Shown: piece by piece, positions 32,982-40,129 of the stretch
How positions within the stretch are numbered: position 1 is the first letter of the stretch
Layout: every line of letters begins with the position of its first letter
Assembly: GCA_030835025.1 (NCBI GenBank)
Contig: JAUQWS010000045.1
Location: forward strand, 1 to 40,129
DNA: 40,129 nucleotides
DNA from: Ignavibacteria bacterium
GTDB taxonomy: Bacteria > Bacteroidota > Ignavibacteria > Tepidaquicellales > OLB5
Direction of reading: 5' to 3'
The notes under the pieces: generated by a model
The model's input: the letters and a program-made list of their open reading frames with translations, nothing else
Told to the model about the DNA's origin: nothing
Databases searched by the model: none
Program-made: the position numbers and the translations under genes

Positions 32982-34868
32982 TCACTTGTTTCTGACATTT
33001 GCATCAAGAAATTTAACAATTTTCGGATAAACATCAAGCCTGTTTTTGAGTTTCGCAATGCCATGCCCTTCGTCGCCGTATATTAATAGTTCGGCAGTTC
33101 CCCCTTTTTCCAGAATGGCTTTATACATTTGCTCAGCCTCACCAACCGGGACACGCGGGTCATTTTTCCCGTGGATGATCATTAGCGGCGCCTTAATGTT
33201 CTCAACTCTGTTCAGGGGAGAAATACTCTGCAGGAATTCATAGTCACTATCTGCGCTGCCGTATTCACTTTCTCTGTTCTTCCTCCTGTAATCTGCAGTA
33301 TTTTCCATAAAGGTAATGAAATTTGAGATTCCTACAATATCTACACCTGCGGCAAACAAGTCAGGGTAAAGTGTCAGGCAGGCAAGCACCATATATCCTC
33401 CATAGCTTCCGCCGTATACAACCAGCTTTGTTACATCAATGTCACCCCTTTGCCTCAGGTATTCTGCAAGGCTGGCAATATCTTTAACGGAGTTCTCCCT
33501 GTTCCTCACATTATCCAGAGCAGCAAACTCTTTTCCGTAACCTGTGCTTCCCCTTACATTAGGTTCAATTACTACGTAACCGGAGCCGACAAAATACTGT
33601 ATCACAGGAGAGAACCCATAAGTTGCCTGGCCTTCGGGCCCGCCGTGTATAGAAATTATGCAGGGATATTTCCCGTTTTTTGCTGCAGTTTTAGGCAGAT
33701 AAATAAATGCAGGTATTTCAAGTCCGTCAAAAGAAGCATACGAAACCAGCGAAGGCTCAACAAAGCTTAAGGGATCTATTCCTGCCATCGTAGGGTACGT
33801 GACCTGCCTTACCCCGCCTGTTGCAAGATTCCATTCATAAAGTACTGAAGGATTTGATGAGGAATTTATCCCAAGAATCAGGTTTTTATCATCTGTTGAA
33901 AATGCAATTGCAGTAATACTTCTGCTTACTAAAATTCCCGGAATACTCACGGGCTCCATTTTATCAAAGTCAAACATGAAAAGCCTGTCATACCCGTTTT
34001 CATTAACCATTATGAGGATCTTTGTCCTGTCATTGGAAAACTGAATACGGGATACATCATAGTTCAGATAGTCCTTCAAAAACGGGAAAGCTACTTCATA
34101 AAGCGTTCCGTTTTCAATGTCATATTTCATCAGCCTGTAGAAACTGTTATCTTTGTTGGATACCAAATAAACTGACTTCCCTTCTCTATCAAATGCGGCG
34201 GACCTGAATTCTGAAGGATTATTGAAATTATCATGTCCGGTAATTAGCTCTGCTTCACCGGATTTCATATCCAGAAGATAAAGATCGTTATCGTAGGAAG
34301 TGTACGAACGGGTAATTATCATTTTTTTTCCGTCTGGAGATATTGCAGAGGGGTAATTTGAGTGATCGCTCGAATATATCAATTGCGAAGACATCCTATC
34401 GACATCATACTTATAAATATCATAAAAATAAGGCGAGCGTGCATTTGAATAATAAGTAAAGAATGAGCCGTCGTCACTCCAGCGTCCGAATCCATAAAGT
34501 ACTTTGGGCCTGTTATCGGTTATTTGCACAACATTCGATCCGTTCCCGTTCATCAGAAAAAACTGATCATATTCTGAACCGCCTTCGTCTTTTTCGATCA
34601 GAACCAGATCTCTTTTGGGATTGGCAGAAAATCCGCCTATTCTCTCCTGAAAATATGTGACCTGTGAAGGCCACATTCCGGGAGAATTTACATACCATAG
34701 CTGGCTTGTGCCGGTAACACTCATAGAGAAATATATCCTGCTGTTATCAAACGAGTATTGCGGTGATACAGCACCCCTTATATTCAGGTATTGTTCTATG
34801 CTGTATTCCTGTGAAAAAGCGGCAGTGATCAGGATCAATAAGAAAAATACCGGTGACGACTTTCTCAT
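32982..34868 (-). CDS. S9-family (prolyl oligopeptidase-like) serine peptidase
   Basis: 628 aa with a signal peptide (1-19, ending AAFSQ). The N-terminal ~370 residues form a beta-propeller of TolB/DPP-like repeats. The alpha/beta-hydrolase part starts near 380 and contains SIHGGPEGQ (407-414), the nucleophile elbow GGSYGGYM with S488, D570 in GKNDPRVPV and H602 in GDEGHGI: a complete Ser-Asp-His triad. Members cleave short peptides, usually after proline or in acylaminoacyl form. Export implies periplasmic peptide turnover. It lies downstream of the HIT and TPR genes on the same strand with a 42-bp gap. Confidence 0.93.
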   Translation of the reverse strand: MRKSSPVFFLLILITAAFSQEYSIEQYLNIRGAVSPQYSFDNSRIYFSMSVTGTSQLWYVNSPGMWPSQVTYFQERIGGFSANPKRDLVLIEKDEGGSEYDQFFLMNGNGSNVVQITDNRPKVLYGFGRWSDDGSFFTYYSNARSPYFYDIYKYDVDRMSSQLIYSSDHSNYPSAISPDGKKMIITRSYTSYDNDLYLLDMKSGEAELITGHDNFNNPSEFRSAAFDREGKSVYLVSNKDNSFYRLMKYDIENGTLYEVAFPFLKDYLNYDVSRIQFSNDRTKILIMVNENGYDRLFMFDFDKMEPVSIPGILVSRSITAIAFSTDDKNLILGINSSSNPSVLYEWNLATGGVRQVTYPTMAGIDPLSFVEPSLVSYASFDGLEIPAFIYLPKTAAKNGKYPCIISIHGGPEGQATYGFSPVIQYFVGSGYVVIEPNVRGSTGYGKEFAALDNVRNRENSVKDIASLAEYLRQRGDIDVTKLVVYGGSYGGYMVLACLTLYPDLFAAGVDIVGISNFITFMENTADYRRKNRESEYGSADSDYEFLQSISPLNRVENIKAPLMIIHGKNDPRVPVGEAEQMYKAILEKGGTAELLIYGDEGHGIAKLKNRLDVYPKIVKFLDANVRNK

Positions 34869-34910
34869 ATCTAGTTGAATGGTTTTACTCTACCGCGAAA
34901 TGCAGACTCT

Positions 34911-35249
34911 TCAGCCGGGCGGCCAGTTGAAATCTCTTCCTCCAAGCAAGTGACAATGAAGGTGAAAAACGCTCTGTCCGGCAGATTCACCGCAGTTGAA
35001 GACAAGCCTGTATCCTTCTATCCCTTTCTGCCTGGCAATCTCTGAAGCGGCAGAAATAAGCCTCCCGGCAATCTGTTTGTTAACTTCTGTGATTTCCTCT
35101 GTTGACCTTATATGCTGTTTAGGAATCAGCAGAATATGCACCGGCGCTTGTGGAGATATATCATTAAATGCAAGTATCTCATCGTCCTCATATACAATTG
35201 ATGAAGGAATCTCTCTATTAATAATCCTGCAAAAAAGGCAGTTTTCCAT
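34911..35249 (-). CDS. HIT-family (HINT) nucleotide hydrolase
   Basis: 112 aa, a normal HINT length. The signature HLHCHLLGG gives the histidine triad H96, H98, H100. C4, C7 and H46 plus H96 fit the zinc site of the branch starting CLFCRIINREIPS. HINT proteins hydrolyse purine nucleoside phosphoramidates, such as adenosine 5'-monophosphoramidate. The start lies 12 bp after the TPR lipoprotein stop, so it is translated from the same transcript. No link to that neighbour's function is evident. Confidence 0.93.
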   Translation of the reverse strand: MENCLFCRIINREIPSSIVYEDDEILAFNDISPQAPVHILLIPKQHIRSTEEITEVNKQIAGRLISAASEIARQKGIEGYRLVFNCGESAGQSVFHLHCHLLGGRDFNWPPG

Positions 35250-35261
35250 AAGTTTAAAGAG

Positions 35262-37535
35262 TCATTTATCTTTCTCTCTGGGGGTCTCTTTTAAGGGAAT
35301 CTCTTCGGTTCCATTCTTCTCAAGCTCACCGGTATTATTCTCATCTACTTTTAGCATATTCTTGTCCGGCAGGTCCTTTTCCGGCAGAATTTCTTCACCT
35401 CTGGCATCCTCTTTGCCTGTACCATTGGTCTTATTGAGCAGCTTATCGGGATCATTCAACAGACCCTCATTAGTCCCGGTCGAATCGGTCTTCACGCCTG
35501 CTGTATCCTTTACGGTATTGTTGAATGATTCATATACACCCACTTTTTCCATCACAATGGCCGCGCCCTCGGAATTAGGAACAGACCTCACTAAAGAGGA
35601 ATAATAGTAATAAGCACTATCGGGCTTCATCAGGATATTTTCGTAGATCCACCCTGCGCCATATAGTGCTTTTTCTGTGTGAACAGAACTTGGGTAAGTC
35701 TCAAGCAGCATCCTGAAAGAAGCCAGTGAATTTTCGTATTGTCTGTTTACAAGCTGTTCCTGTGCAGCATTATACAAGCTGTCTCCCGGATCGACGGAGT
35801 TCTCTTCGGTAACGCTCAGATTCAACAGTCTCCTGCTTGAATTTGCCACAGCAGAAAGCGGGTATTCGCTGATTATCCGGCGAAGATACTCCTCACCTTG
35901 CGTCAAATTATTCTGGATCCTTTTGAGCTCAGCAAGTGCAAACAGTACTTTTGCCCTGAAATCATAATCATCCGAACTTGCGTACGCATCATTCAGGTAA
36001 TACTCACCCGAATCAGGACGGTTAAGATTATAAAGAAATACCTCTGCAAGCTCGTATTTTGCATCCGAGACCCGTTCCTCTTTCAGCTTGATGGAATCTA
36101 CTTCATTAACTGAGGAAGAGGTGTCTGATTCCAAAAGGCTATCGGCAAATATTGAGCTGCTAAAACCGCCCGGTTTTCCTTCACCATCCTGTTTTATCGG
36201 ATTGGTATTTTCTCCGTCGAGTTGTTCAGTTGTATTTTTTAGGAACTCTTTATCGTAGTCAGTGTTTATCTCTGCACCTGCAATTATGGAACGAAGGTCA
36301 AAATATCTTTTGTATATCGAATTTTTTGAGCTTGCTGTAACGAAATTTGTGCCTGCGTTGCTCTGCTCAACAGAATATCTGTAGTACCTGAATGCATTAA
36401 GGTAATCATCTTTTACAGTTTCATAATATTGCGCCACCCTGAAGCTGGCGTCACTTGACTGAACAGTAGAAGGATATCTCTTCATTACAGCTGAATACTG
36501 TTTCAGAGCGTTTTTGAAATCTTTCTTTTCTTCGTAATAAGTCCCTTTAAGAAAATAAACCTGGGCAAGGTATTCGGGGCTATCTTTGTATTTAACTTCA
36601 AGGTCTTCAATTACAGTAATCGCCTGAGGGAATCTGTCGGAGATGATAAAATACCTGGCATTATTAAGCCTTGCAAGATACTCAAGATCATATGATGCAT
36701 TGTAATCAAGGACCTTTTCAAATTCCTTTGCTGCACCCAAAGGATCTTTTTTTGCAAGAACTGAAGCAACAAGGAACTGCATCTGCGCTTTGAATTCACT
36801 GTCTCCCGAAAGCTCAATCGCTTTCCTGAAATTCTCGATTGCGCCGGGATAATCTTTCCTGTTCAGAAAATGTTCTGCAATTGCCCTGTAGCTTTCGGAA
36901 ACAACTTCTTTGTCCTTAGAGGTCTTAACCAGATTGTTTAACCTCTCCAAAGCGGGACCCTCGTTTTCGAGTCTTAACTGAGTTTTGGCAAGATACATCA
37001 GTGCTTCATCCAAAAGAGTGCTTGATTTTAGTCTTGAAATGAACTCACCGAATTTTCTTTCTGCTTTAAGGTAATCACCAAGAAAATAATACGATTTCCC
37101 CACAAGCAAAACTGCTTTATCCATGAATTCACTGCTCTTGTGATACTGAATGACTTTCGAAGCTTTCTCTATTGCCAGGTTGAACTTGTCGATCGATTCC
37201 TGTGAAAGCTTAGGCTTGGCATATATCGAATCCTGCTTTTCGCTGTAATTGGCAAGAACTTTTGTGGCATAATCTTCATAAGCATCATTGAAACTCTCGT
37301 TGGAATTGAAGTAAGTGTTAAAATAAGTACTGAAATTCTCTATTCGGTTGCCGATGAACATAAAACCAGTAAAGTCCTGGAACCCGGGATCCAGAGTCAG
37401 ATCGTAATTTGGTTCAGGGTCTTCAATATCTTTATATTTATCCTGGTCGTATGTTTTGTAGTTAAAAGTAGAGCATCCAATAAAGCCGGAAAGGGCAAAA
37501 AATGCCAAAAATCTGAAAGAAATTAGTTTTTTCAT
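35262..37535 (-). CDS. TPR-repeat lipoprotein, possible PorW/SprE-like T9SS component
   Basis: 757 aa. The signal ends in a lipobox at C21 (SGFIGC). Tetratricopeptide-type helices run from about residue 110 to 690 in two blocks split by a polar stretch (about 425-480). The early segment NFSTYFNTYFNSNESF (67-82) resembles the NLT..YN.YFNGNE(S/A)F region I associate with PorW/SprE, TPR lipoproteins needed for type IX secretion and gliding. The C-terminal ~90 residues are low-complexity and rich in E, K, D and N. With four T9SS cargoes in this window the idea is attractive, but TPR lipoproteins are common and other T9SS genes are absent here. It has a good promoter directly upstream. Confidence 0.75.
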   Translation of the reverse strand: MKKLISFRFLAFFALSGFIGCSTFNYKTYDQDKYKDIEDPEPNYDLTLDPGFQDFTGFMFIGNRIENFSTYFNTYFNSNESFNDAYEDYATKVLANYSEKQDSIYAKPKLSQESIDKFNLAIEKASKVIQYHKSSEFMDKAVLLVGKSYYFLGDYLKAERKFGEFISRLKSSTLLDEALMYLAKTQLRLENEGPALERLNNLVKTSKDKEVVSESYRAIAEHFLNRKDYPGAIENFRKAIELSGDSEFKAQMQFLVASVLAKKDPLGAAKEFEKVLDYNASYDLEYLARLNNARYFIISDRFPQAITVIEDLEVKYKDSPEYLAQVYFLKGTYYEEKKDFKNALKQYSAVMKRYPSTVQSSDASFRVAQYYETVKDDYLNAFRYYRYSVEQSNAGTNFVTASSKNSIYKRYFDLRSIIAGAEINTDYDKEFLKNTTEQLDGENTNPIKQDGEGKPGGFSSSIFADSLLESDTSSSVNEVDSIKLKEERVSDAKYELAEVFLYNLNRPDSGEYYLNDAYASSDDYDFRAKVLFALAELKRIQNNLTQGEEYLRRIISEYPLSAVANSSRRLLNLSVTEENSVDPGDSLYNAAQEQLVNRQYENSLASFRMLLETYPSSVHTEKALYGAGWIYENILMKPDSAYYYYSSLVRSVPNSEGAAIVMEKVGVYESFNNTVKDTAGVKTDSTGTNEGLLNDPDKLLNKTNGTGKEDARGEEILPEKDLPDKNMLKVDENNTGELEKNGTEEIPLKETPREKDK

Positions 37536-37539
37536 CAGC

Positions 37540-37570
37540 TAAAATTACTCTTTTTATATGGAATTATCAA
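37540..37570 (-). promoter_or_regulatory. Promoter of the TPR lipoprotein gene
   Basis: On the minus strand TTG (37570-37568), 20 nt, TAATTTTA (37547-37540). The ATG is only 4 nt further on, so the mRNA should be leaderless or nearly so. Confidence 0.5.
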
Positions 37571-37739
37571 TGATTATATACTTAATAAAACTCCCTGAAA
37601 ATCTAAAAAATTTCTGCAAAATTTCGTACTTACTAATCTGGAAGTAACTTAATCAGTTAACAAATGACGTATTTTTAAGTTGATTTTAGCAAGTTTTTAC
37701 AATATTATTATCGATTATATTAATTTAATTTTATCAAAG

Positions 37740-39716
37740 ATGATAAAAAAAGTCCTGTTCTTCTTTTTTGCAGTAGTTTTTTGTTCTAGTTTATTTGCAC
37801 AAGTAGACCCTAACTCACCGGCTGTTAATTATACCTATGAAATGAAGTTTGTCTATCCCCAGGCTTATACGCCTCAGCCTTACGGACTGGATGCAATAAT
37901 TTCGGTGGGAGCATTTGATAATTATCAGATATCAACAAATAACGGATTTGCTGAAACTGACATTGCAGTAAACACCCGCAACCCGCTTAACTTCGTTGCC
38001 AGCGATAACAGGGTGACCGGTTTTTCCGGCACTCCGTGGGTTTATTATACATTAGATGGCGGAATCACTTGGAGCAATGTTTCTATTTCATCTAACCAGG
38101 GTGATCCGGTCTTTTGTTCTGATAGTTTAGGGAATTTCTATCTCGCAGTTCTTTCAAACGGCATAAGGCTTTATAAATCGTCAAACAGCGGTGCAAGCTG
38201 GACTAATCTGGGAAATATTGTTAATAATTCCCAGGCTGATAAGGAATGGATATGGGCAGATCAGACTGCAGGTCCTTACCAGAACCACGTTTATATGGCA
38301 TATGTTAATTTCGCAACAGGTGCAAGTGTTGATTTCCACAGGAGCACAAATAACGGCGCAACATGGACATTCGTTGGAAATATGGGAACAGGTACTCCTA
38401 ACCCCGGTCCGAACATTGCAACAGGCCCCGGCGGAAGAGTTTACCTTTCATGGTATGGCGGCGGCGGAACAATGATCAGGGTTTCAACCGATGGCGGGGC
38501 ATCATTTGGTGCTTCGGTGATCGGTTCTACACACTCCACTCCCGGCACTATAAACGGCTCGGGAAGGCACGTATTGAAAACAGATATTCGTGTTAACGGA
38601 ATGCCTCAGATCGCCGTTGATATGTCAAACGGTTCACGCAGAGGTTATATATATGATGTTTACGCAGCAAATCCCCCCGGACCCGATGCAGCAGATATTT
38701 TCTGCACACGCTCAACCGATGGAGGAGCAACATGGAGCCACGGAAGTCCTGTTAGAGTTAATGATGATGCTACTTTTTTTGATCAATGGATGACAGATGT
38801 ATCAGTAGATAACCTTGGCAGAGTTTGGGCTTACTGGTGGGATTCAAGGAATGATGCAGGCAACCTGCTTACTGAAACATGGGGTGCAGTTTCAACAGAC
38901 GGCGGACTTACTTTCACTAATTTCGTGATCAGCAACCAGAATTTCAATCCTGCTGTTGTAAAGATCTTCCAGGGATCCAACCACTATTATCTTGGAGATT
39001 ACCAGGGAATGGCAGGAAAGACAATAACTTTTCCGTTCTACACAGGGCAGAATAATACGCTTCAGGATTTTACTGCTTACCTGCCTGATTACGGAATGTC
39101 ATTCAATAAATCAATTGACAGCATTAACCCCACTTCAACATCAGTTGTAAGGATGAGAAATCCGGTTATGGGTCCGTACAGCGGACAGGTTACTTACACA
39201 ACAACCATCAACCCGTCACCGGCACCGGGCTCTTTAACTCCGACATTCAGCCCTTCGAACGTAAGGACTTTTAACGGGGTATCTGATTCAGTTCTCATAA
39301 ATACAACATCAACGGCAAATGTACCGCTTGGTCTTTATACGGTAGAAGTTACCGGGACCGAATCAGGCGGACCCAGAACGCACAAGCGCTCGTACCAGAT
39401 AAGAGTTGGTTCGTTTACAGGAATACAGAATACAAATTCTGAAATTCCTGCTGTTTATTCTTTGAACCAGAACTATCCCAATCCGTTCAACCCGGTTACA
39501 AATATAAGATTCGCACTTCCCAAGAGCTCACTTGTTACACTTAAGATCTATGATATGCTTGGCAGAGAAGTTGCATCTTTGATAAATAACCAGAATATTG
39601 CTGCTGGAAATTATACTTATGATTTCAATGCATCCGGCATTCCAAGCGGAGTATATTTCTATAAGCTTACAGCAGGCGGCTTTTCTGATGTAAAGAAAAT
39701 GACGCTCATAAAATAA
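37740..39716 (+). CDS. T9SS-exported Asp-box repeat protein
   Basis: 658 aa from ATG at 37740. A TTG at 37680 would add 20 residues but would bury the signal peptide MIKKVLFFFFAVVFCSSLFAQ, so the ATG is preferred. Six Asp-box motifs are visible (YTLDGGITW, KSSNSGASW, RSTNNGATW, VSTDGGASF, RSTDGGATW, VSTDGGLTF), fewer than in the tandem pair. A middle Ig-like or beta-sandwich region (about 455-560) precedes the T9SS sorting domain (NYPNPFNPVTNIRFAL ... SGVYFYKLTAGGFSDVKKM). The N-terminal block of the tandem pair is absent, so it is a distant relative. It ends at its own terminator. Sialidase activity cannot be claimed from Asp boxes alone. Confidence 0.87.
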   Translation: MIKKVLFFFFAVVFCSSLFAQVDPNSPAVNYTYEMKFVYPQAYTPQPYGLDAIISVGAFDNYQISTNNGFAETDIAVNTRNPLNFVASDNRVTGFSGTPWVYYTLDGGITWSNVSISSNQGDPVFCSDSLGNFYLAVLSNGIRLYKSSNSGASWTNLGNIVNNSQADKEWIWADQTAGPYQNHVYMAYVNFATGASVDFHRSTNNGATWTFVGNMGTGTPNPGPNIATGPGGRVYLSWYGGGGTMIRVSTDGGASFGASVIGSTHSTPGTINGSGRHVLKTDIRVNGMPQIAVDMSNGSRRGYIYDVYAANPPGPDAADIFCTRSTDGGATWSHGSPVRVNDDATFFDQWMTDVSVDNLGRVWAYWWDSRNDAGNLLTETWGAVSTDGGLTFTNFVISNQNFNPAVVKIFQGSNHYYLGDYQGMAGKTITFPFYTGQNNTLQDFTAYLPDYGMSFNKSIDSINPTSTSVVRMRNPVMGPYSGQVTYTTTINPSPAPGSLTPTFSPSNVRTFNGVSDSVLINTTSTANVPLGLYTVEVTGTESGGPRTHKRSYQIRVGSFTGIQNTNSEIPAVYSLNQNYPNPFNPVTNIRFALPKSSLVTLKIYDMLGREVASLINNQNIAAGNYTYDFNASGIPSGVYFYKLTAGGFSDVKKMTLIK

Positions 39717-39738
39717 GAATTCAATTGTTGTTAAACAG

Positions 39739-39773
39739 CCCGGCAGGTTATTTTAGACCTGCCGGGTTTTTTT
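39739..39773 (+). terminator. Rho-independent terminator after the Asp-box gene
   Basis: CCCGGCAGGT / ACCTGCCGGG, a perfect 10-bp stem with an 8-nt loop, followed by TTTTTTT. Confidence 0.93.
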
Positions 39774-39822
39774 ATGTATCATAACTGATTACTACGGCAG
39801 GTTTCCTGGAACTCTTTTATGG

Positions 39823-39842
39823 CTCTTTTCGTGGCGGGAATA
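39823..39842. repeat. Partial copy of the 7225-7324 repeat
   Basis: This 20-mer matches 7305-7324 at 17 of 20 positions in the same orientation (core CTCT-TTCGTGGC). A second facing arm is not recognisable here. Confidence 0.4.
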
Positions 39843-39902
39843 CGCAGATATTTATAATTATATTAAGAAAACCTATTTTAGAATTTTTACGACCCCGAAA
39901 AA

Positions 39903-40129
39903 ATGAAAGCTAAACTTGCCGTATTGGTTTTCTTCCTTTGTTCTCTATACTCTGCTGATTTAATTTCCCAGGACTTCAATCTGTTCAACCCCAGCAATGA
40001 ACTTTATTTATATTCTGCGTATGATGAAGGTGCAAATGCTTTCAGGTATAATCCTGCGGTTCTGGGTTTAGGGCACAGGCTTAATACATCACTGAATTTC
40101 TTTCTTGAAAATTTCAGGAGCAAAGTTTA
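39903..40129 (+). CDS. Exported protein, N-terminal fragment
   Basis: ATG at 39903 opens a frame that runs past the window end; 75 residues are visible. MKAKLAVLVFFLCSLYSADLISQ is a signal peptide. The start of the mature part, YDEGANAFRYNPAVLGLG, has an NPA-type motif seen near the N-terminus of several outer membrane barrel proteins (for example PorV/FadL-like). Too little is present for a family call; an N-terminal domain of another exported protein is equally possible. Confidence 0.7.
   Translation, partial: MKAKLAVLVFFLCSLYSADLISQDFNLFNPSNELYLYSAYDEGANAFRYNPAVLGLGHRLNTSLNFFLENFRSKV

Noticed and set aside
37680..37739. TTG at 37680 as the start of the Asp-box gene
   Set aside because: It would place 20 extra residues in front of a normal signal peptide; the ATG at 37740 fits better.

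Overview
The window looks like a chromosomal piece of an Ignavibacteria-type bacterium (Bacteroidota/Chlorobi side). Four large predicted secreted proteins end in a C-terminal type IX secretion (T9SS) sorting domain carrying the block NYPNPFNP and a closing YFYRL...TKKM.(I/L).K. That domain style is typical of Ignavibacteriales. Several promoters fit the Bacteroidota form TTG-N20-TAnnTTT(G/A). The window shows no phage, plasmid, transposase or CRISPR.

Layout. 1-3255: end of an Omp85-family barrel, DNA polymerase III delta-prime (holB), then on the minus strand an MBL-fold lipoprotein and a small beta-barrel-like exported protein. 3363-5998: a PHP-domain phosphoesterase followed 2 bp later by purF. 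6051-9929 (minus): ruvA, ruvC, a YebC/PmpR protein and recJ, followed by a tRNA-Leu(CAG) at 9954-10037. 10261-12698 (minus): a TlpA/ResA-like thioredoxin lipoprotein, a membrane protein placed like an anti-sigma factor, and an ECF sigma factor. 13019-15924: a gluzincin-type metallopeptidase lipoprotein, a 70-aa Cys/His protein, a small dimeric alpha/beta-barrel protein and glycyl-tRNA synthetase.

16167-26343 (plus) reads as a surface glycan locus: methyltransferase, GT4 glycosyltransferase, YfhO-family membrane protein, a T9SS cargo with FG-GAP/VCBS repeats and an ASPIC/UnbV domain, a Wzx-like flippase, a second methyltransferase and a second GT4 enzyme. The first methyltransferase lies between inverted copies of a 31-nt sequence (29/31 identical). 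26432-31359 holds a tandem pair of about 816-aa Asp-box (BNR/sortilin-like) T9SS cargoes. 31514-37535 has a diheme cytochrome c, a CcmE-like OB-fold protein without a heme-binding tail, an S9 peptidase, a HIT protein and a TPR lipoprotein that resembles the T9SS component PorW/SprE. 37740-39716 is a fourth T9SS cargo, and a partial exported protein begins at 39903.

How the parts may fit (inference): surface glycan synthesis, a possible T9SS accessory lipoprotein and four T9SS cargoes suggest that much of the right half builds the cell surface. The left half is housekeeping (replication, recombination, purine synthesis, translation). I found no clear undescribed system. The best leads are the inverted repeats around the methyltransferase, the paired palindromic element at 7225-7324 with a partial third copy at 39823, the leaderless-looking promoters, the tandem Asp-box cargoes, and the T9SS cargo inside the glycan locus.
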